64,000 bases of DNA from Rhodanobacter sp. MP7CTX1 (GTDB lineage Bacteria; Pseudomonadota; Gammaproteobacteria; Xanthomonadales; Rhodanobacteraceae): NCBI RefSeq assembly GCF_014205795.1, contig NZ_JACHCN010000003.1, positions 97,198-161,197 on the forward strand, in the 5' to 3' direction. The notes under the pieces were generated by a model that searched no databases, was not told the DNA's origin, and was given only the letters and a program-made list of their open reading frames with translations. The position numbers and the translations under genes are program-made. Below are positions 48,350 through 58,351 of the stretch, piece by piece (position 1 is the stretch's first letter; every line of letters begins with the position of its first letter).

Positions 48350-49825
48350 ATGTGCGGAATCATCGGCATTGTCGGTACCACCGAGGTGGCATCAGCGCTC
48401 TATGACGGGCTGACGGTGCTGCAGCATCGTGGCCAGGACGCGGCCGGCATCGCGACGGTGGATGGCTCGCGGCTGCGCCTGCACAAGGGCAACGGGCTGG
48501 TGCGTGACGTGTTCGGCCAGGCCGCGATGAGCGGTCTGCGCGGACGCATCGGCATCGGCCACTGCCGCTATCCCACGGCCGGCTCCGAAGGTTCGGCCGA
48601 GGCGCAGCCGTTCTACGTCAACTCGCCCTACGGCATTGCGTTTGCGCACAACGGCAACCTGGTGAACACCGAATCGCTGCGCCGCGAGATGTTCCAGGAC
48701 GACCGCCGCCACATCAACACCGATTCGGATTCCGAAGTGTTGCTCAACGTGTTGGCGCACGAGCTGCAGATCCAGGACCGGATGGCGTTGACCCCAGACC
48801 ATATCTTCAAGGCGGTCGCCGGCGTGCACGCGCGTGCGCGCGGCGGCTATGCCTGCGTCGCGCTGGTGCTGGGCTATGGGCTGGTCGCGTTCCGCGATCC
48901 GCATGGCATCCGCCCGCTGGTGCTGGGTGAGCGCGTCACCGCGGAAGGTCGCGAGTACGCGGTGGCATCCGAGTCGGTTGCGTTCGACGTGCTTGGCTTC
49001 AAGCGCGTGCGTGACATAGCGCCGGGCGAGGCGGTGATCATCACCGATGACGGCCAGCTGCACAGCCGCCGCTGCGCCGAGGGCGCGGTGCACTCGCCGT
49101 GCATTTTCGAATACGTCTACCTGGCGCGCCCCGACTCGATGATCGAGGACGTCTCGGTCTACAAGGCGCGCCTGCGCATGGGTGAAAAGCTCGCCGAAAA
49201 AATCCTGCGCGAACGCCCCGAGCATCATATCGATGCGGTGATTCCCATCCCCGATACCGCGCGTACTGCGGCCAGCGCGCTGGCTGGCGCACTCGGCGTG
49301 CCGTTCCGCGAGGGCTTCGTCAAGAATCGCTATATCGGCCGCACGTTCATCATGCCGGGGCAGGGTGAGCGGGTGAAATCGGTGCGTCGCAAGCTCAATG
49401 CGATCGATCTGGAGTTCCGCAACAAGAACGTGCTGCTGGTCGACGACTCGATCGTGCGCGGCACCACCTCGAAGCAGATCATCCAGATGGCACGCGATGC
49501 GGGCGCCAAGAACGTCTACTTTGCCTCAGCCGCGCCGCCGGTGCGCTATCCGAACGTCTACGGCATCGACATGCCGTCGACTTCGGAGCTGGTCGCTGCT
49601 GGCCGTTCCGAGCATGAAGTGGAAAAGATGCTCGGTGCTGACTGGCTGATCTACCAGGATCTCGAAGACCTGATCCGCGCGGTGCAGGATGGCAACGAAA
49701 AGCTGAAGCACTTCGACACTTCGTGCTTCTCCGGCGAATACGTCACCGGCCTCGACCAGCGCTATCTGGAACAGATCCAGATGCTGCGCTCGGATGACGC
49801 CAAGGCGGCACGCCGCGCGGTGTAA
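48350..49825 (+). CDS. purF: Amidophosphoribosyltransferase
   Basis: 491 residues. Cys2, exposed after Met removal (MCGIIGIVG), is the glutaminase nucleophile; [11 protein letters not shown] and FAHNGNLVN complete the N-terminal Ntn-hydrolase domain. The C-terminal phosphoribosyltransferase domain has [21 protein letters not shown], the PRPP-binding loop. It commits PRPP to purine synthesis in the cytoplasm. Order after cvpA is conserved. Confidence 0.97.
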   Translation: MCGIIGIVGTTEVASALYDGLTVLQHRGQDAAGIATVDGSRLRLHKGNGLVRDVFGQAAMSGLRGRIGIGHCRYPTAGSEGSAEAQPFYVNSPYGIAFAHNGNLVNTESLRREMFQDDRRHINTDSDSEVLLNVLAHELQIQDRMALTPDHIFKAVAGVHARARGGYACVALVLGYGLVAFRDPHGIRPLVLGERVTAEGREYAVASESVAFDVLGFKRVRDIAPGEAVIITDDGQLHSRRCAEGAVHSPCIFEYVYLARPDSMIEDVSVYKARLRMGEKLAEKILRERPEHHIDAVIPIPDTARTAASALAGALGVPFREGFVKNRYIGRTFIMPGQGERVKSVRRKLNAIDLEFRNKNVLLVDDSIVRGTTSKQIIQMARDAGAKNVYFASAAPPVRYPNVYGIDMPSTSELVAAGRSEHEVEKMLGADWLIYQDLEDLIRAVQDGNEKLKHFDTSCFSGEYVTGLDQRYLEQIQMLRSDDAKAARRAV

Positions 49826-49836
49826 CGGAGCAGGGC

Positions 49837-49925
49837 GAGGGGCGAGTAGCGAGGGCGCCACCTGGAGTCTTCGTCCAGGTGAGGCAAGTTGCCCTTCGCC
49901 CTTCGCCCTTCGCTACTCGCCCCTC
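49837..49925. repeat. Long nested inverted repeat after purF
   Basis: GAGGGGCGAGTAGCGAGGGC (49837-49856) pairs with 49905-49925 (GCCCTTCGCTACTCG and CCCCTC), with one bulge. Inside, CACCTGGA (49859-49866) pairs with TCCAGGTG (49874-49881). The right side also has CGCCCTT repeated. It may act as the purF terminator or processing site; no T-run follows. Confidence 0.7.
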
Positions 49926-49936
49926 ATCTCTCATCA

Positions 49937-50758
49937 ATGAACGACCTCCACGCCGCCGCCAAACGCTGCCTCGACGCCACCGATCCCGCCGAGAAACTGC
50001 AACTGAGCCACGCAACCTGGCAAGCCCTGCAGGCGGGCGAGCTGCGCGCCGACCCCACCTCACCACCACCCGAACCGATCGCCGCACCCGGACGTCCCGT
50101 CAGGCCACGGCTGGTCAACGCGCGCCAAGTTCCCCAGCGCGGACTCGGCAGCGAGGAAGGCCGCGCCGCCCTGGTGCACGCGGTGGCGCATATCGAATTC
50201 AACGCGATCAACCTGGCGTGGGATGCGGTATATCGCTTTCGCGGCAAGCCCGATGCGTACTACCGCGACTGGGCCAGTTGCGCGAACGACGAGGCGCGGC
50301 ACTTTGCCATGCTTTCCAAGCGCTTGGCCGAACTCGGTCACGCCTATGGCGACTTTGATGCGCATGACGGCCTGTGGCAAATGGCGGAAAAAACCGCCAG
50401 CCACGACACCGCCCGCATGGCGTTGGTGCCGCGGGTGCTGGAAGCGCGCGGACTCGACGTCACTCCAGGCATGATCGATCGCCTGCGCCATCTTGGCGAC
50501 ACCCGCACGGTAGCAATTCTCGAAGTGATCCTGCGCGAGGAAGTCGCCCACGTCGCCGCCGGCACCCGCTGGTATCACGATTGCTGCCAGCGCGACGGGC
50601 TCGAGCCCGTCGCCACCTTCTTCGACCTGCTGCGTGATTACATGGGCGTCAGCCTGCGCGGTCCGTTCAACCTGCCAGCCCGCCGTGAAGCAGGGTTTGT
50701 CGAGGAAGAACTCGACCGGTTGACCACGATGGCGATGGAGAGCCGCGCTGCGCTCTAG
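49937..50758 (+). CDS. DUF455 family ferritin-like protein
   Basis: 273 residues. An N-terminal basic segment is followed by a four-helix ferritin-like domain: AHIEFNAINLAWDAVYRF, YYRDWASCANDEARHFAMLSKRL, HDGLWQMAEKTASHDTARMALVPRVLEARGLDV and AILEVILREEVAHVAAGTRWY. The Glu/His pairs (E-x2-H style in NDEARH and REEVAH) suggest a di-metal centre. Activity unknown. ATG 49937 begins the similarity. The gene follows purF by 111 bases that hold a long inverted repeat. Confidence 0.84.
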   Translation: MNDLHAAAKRCLDATDPAEKLQLSHATWQALQAGELRADPTSPPPEPIAAPGRPVRPRLVNARQVPQRGLGSEEGRAALVHAVAHIEFNAINLAWDAVYRFRGKPDAYYRDWASCANDEARHFAMLSKRLAELGHAYGDFDAHDGLWQMAEKTASHDTARMALVPRVLEARGLDVTPGMIDRLRHLGDTRTVAILEVILREEVAHVAAGTRWYHDCCQRDGLEPVATFFDLLRDYMGVSLRGPFNLPARREAGFVEEELDRLTTMAMESRAAL

Positions 50759-50784
50759 GAGTGGCCTTGGTTGCGGCGGCTTCG

Positions 50785-50811
50785 AGAGCATCGCGGCTGA
50801 AGCCGCTCCCA
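50785..50811. repeat. Solitary REP-like arm with compensatory changes
   Basis: AGAGCATCGCGGCTGAAGCC and the following GCTCCCA match one arm of the paired elements at 13422, 19005 and 54997, except that the inner stem reads GGCT-GA-AGCC instead of GACT-GA-AGTC. The paired A/G and T/C changes keep the stem, so structure is under constraint. Confidence 0.75.
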
Positions 50812-50831
50812 TAACGGGTTCCGCAGACATG

Positions 50832-50855
50832 AAAAAGCCGGCGCGAGGCCGGCTT
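50832..50855 (-). terminator. Terminator downstream of tRNA-Pro
   Basis: On the minus strand AAGCCGGC and GCCGGCTT form an 8-base stem with a CTCGC loop, followed by TTT. It lies 14 bases past the tRNA 3' end. Confidence 0.85.
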
Positions 50856-50868
50856 CTTCATCGAATTT

Positions 50869-50945
<77 letters not shown>

Positions 50946-51110
50946 TGGGAAGCCGCGTATCTTAATCGTAGCGTGAAGGCTTGGCAACAGGCGGGATGCA
51001 ATGATCGACTAAAACGGCGAGGAAGCGGCCCGGCCTTCTGCTAATCTTTACGGCTGCCGTCACGCGGTCAGCCGTGAGGCGTGTTCTCCCCATCGTTAGC
51101 AGAGGATTTC

Positions 51111-52484
<1,374 letters not shown>

Positions 52485-52492
52485 GTTTGCCT

Positions 52493-52517
52493 CCACCCTC
52501 CCGAGAAGAGAGGGTGG
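52493..52517. terminator. Hairpin after hisS
   Basis: CCACCCTC and GAGGGTGG pair over a nine-base loop, nine bases after the hisS stop codon. No T-run follows. Further on, GTTGGG (52564-52569) and CCCAAC (52585-52590) enclose GCTTCGCTCCGC, resembling a common intergenic repeat. Confidence 0.5.
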
Positions 52518-52634
52518 CTTCGCAACAGCAGTGTCAACGCTTTGCCGGATGCTTGAGGTAACTGTTGGGCTTCGCTCCGCTTACCCCAACCTACGCGCGG
52601 TATCCAACGATATAGACATTTCAACGAGGCAGCA

Positions 52635-54542
52635 GTGAGCAAATCCGACACCATCGTTCTCGACGGCAACAGCCTCACCCGCGCCCAGCTGGTGGCGGTG
52701 GCGCGAAACAGCAACAAGGTTTCGCTGGACCCCGCAGGGCTCAAGCGCGTGCAGCGCGCGGCGGATTTTCTCGCCGATAAAGTCAGTTGCGGCGAGCCGA
52801 CCTATGGCGTTACGACCGGTTTCGGCAGCAATGCCGACAAGCTGCTCGGCGCCCATCGATTGCGTGACGAGTTGCCGGACAGTCGGGCACACAAACCCGA
52901 AGGCACGTTGCTGGAGGAATTGCAGCACAACCTGATCACCACGCACGCCGTGTGCGTGGGCAAGCCGTTCGGCGAAGACGTGGTGCGGGCGATGCTGTTG
53001 ATCCGCATCAATACGCTGATGCGCGGCCATTCCGGTATCCGGGTGAGCACGCTCGAAGCGCTCACGGCGATGCTCAACGCTGGCGTTGTTCCGGTCGTGC
53101 CGGAAAAAGGCTCGGTAGGCGCCAGCGGTGACTTGGCGCCGCTGTCGCATCTGGCGATCGTGCTGCTTGGTGGTGGCGAAGCGTTCTATCAGGGCGAGCG
53201 CATGTCGGGTGCCGAGGCGCTCAAGCGTGCCGGTCTGACCGCGATCCGCCTGTCGTTCAAAGAAGGCCTCGCGCTCAACAACGGCACCGCGCAGATGCTC
53301 GCGACCGCCGCGTTGGCGCTGGATGTATTGGAGCGGCTGCTGGATAACGCCGACCTGGCCGCTGCGATGACACTGGATGCGTTTGCCGGCCGTAGTGGTG
53401 CGTTGCGCCCCGAGGTCCACGCGTTGCGTCCACATCCTGGACAGGTGGAAACCGCAGCGCAGGTTCGTGAACTGTTGGCAGGTTCGACCCTGATCGACAT
53501 TCCCTATCACCTGGTTCCGCGCTTCAAACCGTGGAGCGTCGAAGCGTGGAGCGAGCCCGAAGCTCAGGCGCTCAGTTTCGACATCGGCTGGGATTGGGTG
53601 CCGGCGAATCAGCGGCACGGTAGGGAAGCTTTCTACAGCCGCTTCCTGCCATTCAAGGGCGGCAAGAAACATCAGCCACAGGATGCCTACAGCCTGCGCT
53701 GCATGCCACAGGTTCACGGCGCGGTGCGCGATGCATGGGCGCAAGCGTGCCGGGTGATCGACATCGAATTGAATTCGGTTACCGACAATCCGCTGATCTT
53801 CCCGGATGCGGAAGATGCGCTATTCATCGAGGATCAGGTGATCTCCGCCGGCCACTTCCACGGCATGCCGCTCGCGCTGGCAATGAGCTACGTGAAGGCC
53901 GCGATTCCGGTACTCGCCTCGATCTCCGAGCGGCGCTTGAACAAGCTGGTCGACGCGGCTACCAATGACGGCCTTCCGGCGTTTCTCACCGGCAATGAGG
54001 ACGGCACTGATTCCGGTTTCATGATCGTGCAGTACACCGCCGCCGCGCTGGTCAACGACCTTGCTACACGGGCGCATCCGGCCAGCGTGTATTCGGTGCC
54101 GACGAGTGCGAATGCCGAAGATCATGTGTCGATGGGTGCGAACGAGGCGCGTCATGTGTTGGAGATGACCGAAGACCTCGGGCATGTGCTGGCTCTTGAG
54201 CTGTATACCGCCGCGCAGGCACTGGACTTCCGTCAGGCCATGTTGAATGCCGCGCGCCGGCTCGCCAATCGTGGCGGCTGGCAGGCGCTCGCGGCGAAGA
54301 TCTCGAACGCACCACGCGAGGATCACGCGCATTACGCCCAGTTCGTTGCCGAAGTGAAGCAACTCACCGCTGCGCTGGCCAGCGCCGGCGATTTCCATGC
54401 GGGTGCCGCCGTGCGCGACGCGCATGTAATCCTGCGCCAGCACATCAGCTTCATGCATCGTGATCGCGCGATGGATGGCGAGGTGCAAACCGTCTGCACG
54501 CTGGTGCAGCAGGATGCGTTTCGTCAGCCGCGCACGGCCTGA
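52635..54542 (+). CDS. Aromatic amino acid ammonia-lyase (HutH/PAL superfamily) with extra insertions
   Basis: 635 residues from a GTG start preceded by GAGG. The MIO cofactor triad is Ala163-Ser164-Gly165 in SVGASGDLAPLSH; the catalytic Tyr57 is in PTYGVTTGFGS; DAYSLRCMPQVHG and LNSVTDNPLIF are standard. His104 in NLITTHAVCVG aligns with the substrate-selecting Ser-His of histidine lyase. It is about 120 residues longer than ordinary HutH: an insert of about 17 residues after residue 80 and one of about 55 between residues 290 and 350. No hut genes are near; the neighbours are a DUF6165-like gene and LPS genes. Product unknown. Confidence 0.85.
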   Translation: MSKSDTIVLDGNSLTRAQLVAVARNSNKVSLDPAGLKRVQRAADFLADKVSCGEPTYGVTTGFGSNADKLLGAHRLRDELPDSRAHKPEGTLLEELQHNLITTHAVCVGKPFGEDVVRAMLLIRINTLMRGHSGIRVSTLEALTAMLNAGVVPVVPEKGSVGASGDLAPLSHLAIVLLGGGEAFYQGERMSGAEALKRAGLTAIRLSFKEGLALNNGTAQMLATAALALDVLERLLDNADLAAAMTLDAFAGRSGALRPEVHALRPHPGQVETAAQVRELLAGSTLIDIPYHLVPRFKPWSVEAWSEPEAQALSFDIGWDWVPANQRHGREAFYSRFLPFKGGKKHQPQDAYSLRCMPQVHGAVRDAWAQACRVIDIELNSVTDNPLIFPDAEDALFIEDQVISAGHFHGMPLALAMSYVKAAIPVLASISERRLNKLVDAATNDGLPAFLTGNEDGTDSGFMIVQYTAAALVNDLATRAHPASVYSVPTSANAEDHVSMGANEARHVLEMTEDLGHVLALELYTAAQALDFRQAMLNAARRLANRGGWQALAAKISNAPREDHAHYAQFVAEVKQLTAALASAGDFHAGAAVRDAHVILRQHISFMHRDRAMDGEVQTVCTLVQQDAFRQPRTA

Positions 54543-54572
54543 ACCCCTATCCCTTTCATTGGAACCCAGACC

Positions 54573-54971
54573 ATGAGCCTGATTGAAACGCCCGTGTCGT
54601 ACGGTGAATTGATCGACAAGATCACCATCCTCGAAATCAAGTCTCGTCGCATCACCGATGACGCCAAGCTGGCCAATGTGCGCAACGAGCTGGACCTGCT
54701 CAACGCGACCTGGGCCAACGACGCAGCCTCGCACACCGACATCGCCGACGAACGCCAGCGTCTGCTGACGGTGAACGAAACGCTGTGGGATATCGAAGAC
54801 AAGATTCGGCTGAAGGAACGCGCACAGCAGTTCGATCAGGAATTCATCGAACTGGCGCGTGCGGTGTATTTTCGAAACGACGAACGCGCGGCATTCAAGC
54901 GCGAGATCAACCTCAAGCTCGGCTCGCAGCTGATTGAAGAAAAGTCGTACCAGGATTACCGCGCGGTCTAA
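54573..54971 (+). CDS. DUF6165-like small helical protein
   Basis: 132 residues, nearly all helical and charged: PVSYGELIDKITILEIKSRRITDDAKLANVRNELDLL, VNETLWDIEDKIRLKERAQQFDQEFIELARAVYFRNDERAAFKREINLKL. The pattern fits what I recall of DUF6165. It starts 30 bases after the ammonia-lyase stop codon, so the two are probably one transcript. Function unknown; a role with the ammonia-lyase or the LPS genes nearby is inference from position only. Confidence 0.72.
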   Translation: MSLIETPVSYGELIDKITILEIKSRRITDDAKLANVRNELDLLNATWANDAASHTDIADERQRLLTVNETLWDIEDKIRLKERAQQFDQEFIELARAVYFRNDERAAFKREINLKLGSQLIEEKSYQDYRAV

Positions 54972-54996
54972 CGCTTCCGCTTCTCTGTGGCTTTTC

Positions 54997-55070
54997 TGTG
55001 GGAGCGACTTCAGTCGCGATGCTTTTCGCTCGACGAGATCAAGAGCATCGCGACTGAAGTCGCTCCCACA
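54997..55070. repeat. Paired REP-like hairpin
   Basis: Arms 54997-55023 and 55044-55070 are perfectly complementary (27 bases), with the core TGTGGGAGCGACTTCAGTCG. The 20-base loop CTTTTCGCTCGACGAGAT-like sequence is unrelated to those of the other copies. It lies between convergent genes. Confidence 0.85.
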
Positions 55071-55082
55071 AAATCTTCGCTC

Positions 55083-56123
55083 CTACAGGCCGAGGTCCTG
55101 TGCGGCCGCTTCATAGCGTTCGATCACCTCATCGACGCTGATCAGGTCCATTACGCCGGGGCGCTCGATCTTGCTGCCCCACGCCAGCTCGCTGGCCGGC
55201 TTGCCCAGGTATTTGCGTGCGGCCTCGTCATACTTGTTCACGCACCAGCGGCGGTCGGAGTAAGGGCCGGAGCGGTCTGGATTGCTTGCTGCATGCAGGC
55301 CCAGCACCCGGGTGCCGACGGCGTTGGCCATGTGCATCGGGCCCGAATCGGGCGCCAGCAATAGTTGAGCGCGGCTGAGCATGGCCAGCAGTCGTTTCAG
55401 GGTGTCCTTGCCGGTAAGGTCGAGCGGCGCGCATTTGCATGCGGCCAGCACGGCGTCGGCCATGGCGCGTTCGCCCGACGAAGGACCACCGACCAACGCC
55501 ACGCGCCAGCCGCGGACAGTGGCGTGATCGATCACGGCGGCATAGCGTTCCGGGTGCCAGTTGCGCAGTGCGTGGCTGGATGTGGGGCTGACCAGCAGGG
55601 TCGGTGTGTCGCCGGATAGCTGTTCAGCAGCCCAGGCATGCGCCTCATCGGGGATCGGGATGTCCCAGCGCACCTGCGTCTGCCTGAGGCCGAGCGGCTC
55701 GCAGAAACTGCCGATCGCATCCAGCACATGTTCGCCGGTGCGCGCCGGTATGCGCTCGTTAATGACCAGGCCATGCAGATCTTTCGAGCGTGCGTGGTCG
55801 TAACCCACGCGTCGATCGGCCTTGATGCCCAGGCTCAACAGATTCGAGCGCAGCGCGACCTGCATCTGCAGCAACGCATCGAACCTGCGTCCGCGCACCA
55901 CGGAATGCACGGCACGCATGCCAGCCCAGCCAGCCGCCTTGTCGAACGTGACGAATTCCACGCCGGGCAGGTCACCGACCAGTTTGCGTTCAAGCTTGCC
56001 GATGATCCACGTCAGTGAGGTGGCCGGCCACGCCTGCTGAAAAGTCCGTAGCAGCGGTACCACGTGGGTGACATCGCCGATGGCGGAAGTTCGCAGCAGG
56101 CAGATCGAGGCGGGTGCGGTCAT
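55083..56123 (-). CDS. Glycosyltransferase family 9 (heptosyltransferase-like)
   Basis: 346 residues with the GT-B fold of ADP-heptose:LPS heptosyltransferases: ICLLRTSAIGDVTHVVPLLRTFQQAWP at the N-terminus, RRVGYDHARSKDLHG in the middle, and TLLVSPTSSHALRNWHPERYAAVI and LLLAPDSGPMHMANAVGTRVLGLHAASNPDRSGPY in the sugar-nucleotide domain. It should add a sugar, probably heptose, to inner-core LPS on the cytoplasmic side. Divergent from the Kdo kinase gene. Confidence 0.88.
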   Translation of the reverse strand: MTAPASICLLRTSAIGDVTHVVPLLRTFQQAWPATSLTWIIGKLERKLVGDLPGVEFVTFDKAAGWAGMRAVHSVVRGRRFDALLQMQVALRSNLLSLGIKADRRVGYDHARSKDLHGLVINERIPARTGEHVLDAIGSFCEPLGLRQTQVRWDIPIPDEAHAWAAEQLSGDTPTLLVSPTSSHALRNWHPERYAAVIDHATVRGWRVALVGGPSSGERAMADAVLAACKCAPLDLTGKDTLKRLLAMLSRAQLLLAPDSGPMHMANAVGTRVLGLHAASNPDRSGPYSDRRWCVNKYDEAARKYLGKPASELAWGSKIERPGVMDLISVDEVIERYEAAAQDLGL

Positions 56124-56133
56124 GGGCTTGGGT

Positions 56134-56139
56134 TAGAAT
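56134..56139 (+). promoter_or_regulatory. -10 box candidate for the Kdo kinase gene
   Basis: TAGAAT lies 10 bases before the first possible start (GTG 56149) and 46 before the ATG at 56185. No -35 box is obvious. It supports a start at 56185 rather than at the GTG. Confidence 0.35.
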
Positions 56140-56184
56140 CTTCAGGGAGTGGACGGTGACGACAGTCCGGCACCATTGGGCGGG

Positions 56185-56913
56185 ATGATGCAGGAACGAG
56201 CACACAAAGACGCAGCGGGTGCGATTCTGTTCGACGCCACCGTGTCGCCACAAGTCGATCATGACTGGTTTGCACCGGATTACTGGCGCGGACGAGATGC
56301 CTTGCGCATGCAATCAGGCGGTCGCGGTGGCGTGGCGATCATCAGCAGCCCGGCCGGCGAGTGTGTATTGCGGCATTACCATCGCGGCGGCCTGGTGGCC
56401 AGACTTATGGGCGATCGCTATCTATGGACCGGTGCGGATCGCAGCCGTGGTTTCGCGGAGTTCCGCCTGCTCGGTACGATCGCACGGCTCGGACTGCCGG
56501 GGCCGTCGATAGTGGCCGCGCGCTACTGCCGGCATGGCCTGTTCTACACCGCGGATCTGATTACGCGCTTCATCGAAGATGCTCCGACGCTCGCCGAGTG
56601 TCTGGCGGCAGGGCGGCTTGACGGTGAGTTGGCCGAAGAAGTCGGTGCACTGGTGGCGCGCTTTCATCGCGCGGGTATCTGGCATGCCGACCTGAATGCG
56701 CACAATGTGTTGGTGACAACGGGCCAGCTCTATCTGATCGACTTTGACCGTGGTCAGTTACGGCCGCCGGCGCGAGCATGGCAGCTGGCGAACCTGCGAC
56801 GACTTCGCCGCTCGCTGTTGAAGCTGGGTGCCGCGGCGCAAGGTGAAGCCGTATTCGAGCAGAATATCTGGCAGCCCCTCCTTTATCGCTACGGGCGTAC
56901 ATTGGACGCATGA
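56185..56913 (+). CDS. kdkA: 3-deoxy-D-manno-octulosonic acid kinase
   Basis: About 242 residues. The protein-kinase-like fold shows the catalytic loop IWHADLNAHNVLV (Asp in HAD), the metal-binding DFD in LYLIDFDRG, and LRHYHRGGLVARLMGDRYLWTG, a KdkA signature. It phosphorylates the Kdo residue of LPS in Gram-negative bacteria that need only one Kdo. Starts at 56185, 56188 and GTG 56149 all remain open. The stop overlaps the next gene by four bases. The divergent heptosyltransferase supports an LPS role. Confidence 0.88.
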   Translation: MMQERAHKDAAGAILFDATVSPQVDHDWFAPDYWRGRDALRMQSGGRGGVAIISSPAGECVLRHYHRGGLVARLMGDRYLWTGADRSRGFAEFRLLGTIARLGLPGPSIVAARYCRHGLFYTADLITRFIEDAPTLAECLAAGRLDGELAEEVGALVARFHRAGIWHADLNAHNVLVTTGQLYLIDFDRGQLRPPARAWQLANLRRLRRSLLKLGAAAQGEAVFEQNIWQPLLYRYGRTLDA

Positions 56914-57668
56914 ACTGGCATCTGCATTTTCTTGGCGTCGGAGCGGCGCACGCCGTGGAGCTTGGTTCCTCGGCCGTGGTGCTGGAGCGCGATGGCGAAC
57001 CCCTGTTGCTGATCGATTGCGGGCCGGACACGCTCGATCGCTACATGGCCGCCTACGGTGCGCCGCCGCGCGCTGTGTTCATCACGCATACCCACATGGA
57101 TCACGTAGCTGGGCTGGAGCGGTTGTTCTTCAAACTGTGGTTCGACGAACGCCTGCGCGGCACCACCAAGTTCTTCGTGCATGCCGCGCTACTGCCGTGG
57201 CTGCAGATGCGTGTGGCCGACTATCCCGGCGCGCTGGCCGAAGGCGGCGTCAACTATTGGGAAGCGTTTCGGCTGCTTCCGTGCACGCGGGGCTTCTGGC
57301 TGGACGGGCTGTGGTTCGACGTGGTCGCCACGCGCCACCACGTGCCTGGTACGTCGTACGGCATCGCGTTGGCGGGCTGCTTCGCCTACACCGGCGATAC
57401 CCGGCCGATTCCCGAAATACTCGGTCAGTACGCCGGCGGGCAGGAGCTGATCGCCCACGATTGCAGCCTGATGGGTAATCCATCGCATACCGGCATCGAC
57501 GATATCGAGCGCGAATATGACCAGTCACTGCGTTCGCGATTGCTGCTGTACCACTACGGAAGTGCTGCTGATGGCGCGGCCCTGGCCGCCCGCGGCTATC
57601 GCATCGCTGAGACCGATGGGCGCGTGGCGCTGCCTGAACCGGGAGCGCCACGGCCGGATGCCGGTTGA
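56910..57668 (+). CDS. Metallo-beta-lactamase-fold hydrolase
   Basis: 252 residues. FLGVGAAHAVELGSSAVVL, LLIDCGPDTLDRYM, the metal motif FITHTHMDHVAGLERLFF, FVHAALLPWL, TRHHVPGTSYGI and GCFAYTGDTRPIPE are the RNase-Z/PhnP-like MBL fold; a late DCSLMGNPSHTG and LLLYHYG follow. The last His-containing motif suggests two metals. It is translationally coupled to kdkA, so a role in LPS or phosphate-ester turnover is possible, but no function is known to me. Confidence 0.87.
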   Translation: MNWHLHFLGVGAAHAVELGSSAVVLERDGEPLLLIDCGPDTLDRYMAAYGAPPRAVFITHTHMDHVAGLERLFFKLWFDERLRGTTKFFVHAALLPWLQMRVADYPGALAEGGVNYWEAFRLLPCTRGFWLDGLWFDVVATRHHVPGTSYGIALAGCFAYTGDTRPIPEILGQYAGGQELIAHDCSLMGNPSHTGIDDIEREYDQSLRSRLLLYHYGSAADGAALAARGYRIAETDGRVALPEPGAPRPDAG

Positions 57669-57764
57669 ATCAGTGCATGCTCGCTTGCCTGTATCGGAGC
57701 CTGACGCTATCCTTCCGCTTCTTTGCTGGAGTTGCTTGACCAGCAGAGGCGGTTTCACCCATGC

Positions 57765-57836
57765 GGAGAGGTGTCCGAGTGGTTGAAGGAGCACGCCTGG
57801 AAAGTGTGTATACGGTAATACGTATCGCGGGTTCGA
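57765..57836 (+). pseudogene. Truncated tRNA-Ser(GGA) copy
   Basis: These 72 bases are identical to the first 72 bases of the intact tRNA-Ser at 57959, from GGAGAGGTG through the TTCGA of the T loop. The remaining 18 bases (end of T stem, acceptor 3' strand and CCA) are absent; instead a GACAAATTTGTC palindrome begins at 57835. It cannot form an acceptor stem. Confidence 0.9.
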
Positions 57837-57958
57837 CAAATTTGTCTGGAACAAATTTGGACAGCCGCAGGCTGGCCCCTCGCGCCAGCGAGGGGTGAGG
57901 CTCAGGATGAGCCGAACAATCCCGCATCCAGCCGTCCGTGTTGTTGTTTGTTGCAAGT
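57837..57958. other. Spacer between truncated and intact tRNA-Ser
   Basis: It opens with two copies of ACAAATTTG (57836-57844 and 57851-57859), the first inside a 12-base palindrome. Two hairpins follow: CCCCTCGC-GCCA-GCGAGGGG (57876-57895) and GGCTCA-GGA-TGAGCC (57899-57913). No open frame of merit is present. Confidence 0.6.
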
Positions 57959-58048
57959 GGAGAGGTGTCCGAGTGGTTGAAGGAGCACGCCTGGAAAGTG
58001 TGTATACGGTAATACGTATCGCGGGTTCGAATCCCGCTCTCTCCGCCA
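57959..58048 (+). tRNA. tRNA-Ser (anticodon GGA)
   Basis: 90 bases with a long variable arm (GTGTATACGGTAATACGTATC) as in serine tRNAs. Anticodon loop CTGGAAA gives GGA. The acceptor GGAGAGG pairs with TCTCTCC, discriminator G, and CCA is encoded (58046-58048). Confidence 0.97.
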
Positions 58049-58109
58049 ACTTGCAAGGTTCCAAGCGGGTCTAGCCCGTCAGTTTCAGGGCTCAACAGCC
58101 CACGTCTAT

Positions 58110-58219
58110 GGTGGCCCCGTCGGTCCCCCCGCGACGATAGTTCGCAAACTCCGCCAGGTCCGGAAGGAAGCAACGGTAGCGAATGATTCGGGTGCCGGGG
58201 TGTGGCTGGCGGGGCCGCC
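58110..58219 (+). ncRNA. ffs: Signal recognition particle RNA (4.5S)
   Basis: The conserved apical loop GTCCGGAAGGAAGCAAC and the partner GGGTGCCGGGGTGTGGCTGG match the bacterial 4.5S RNA. The ends GGTGGCCCCG and GGGGCCGCC pair to close the hairpin over about 110 bases. It binds Ffh to target membrane proteins. A short CCGCC-TTTTC-GGCGG hairpin (58218-58232) overlaps the 3' end. Confidence 0.95.
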
Positions 58220-58351
58220 GCCTTTTCGGCGGTTGCCTCGCAGTTGATGCGACAGACAACCGTCACTATGCCTGCGGGTCACGCGGCTTTATGTTACTGA
58301 CTTGCCGCCCCTGACTTGGCACAATCACCCTTCGCCCCAAGGTAGTCAGGC

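Noticed and set aside
57765-58048. Integrative element attachment site at tRNA-Ser
   Set aside because: The duplicated part is the 5' 72 bases, whereas integrases usually duplicate the 3' end, and no integrase or element lies between the copies.
57525-58266. Two minus-strand frames across the tRNA-Ser locus (containing AERAGFEPAIRITVYTL)
   Set aside because: This peptide is the well-known false translation of a serine tRNA gene; the frames cross both tRNA copies and the 4.5S RNA.
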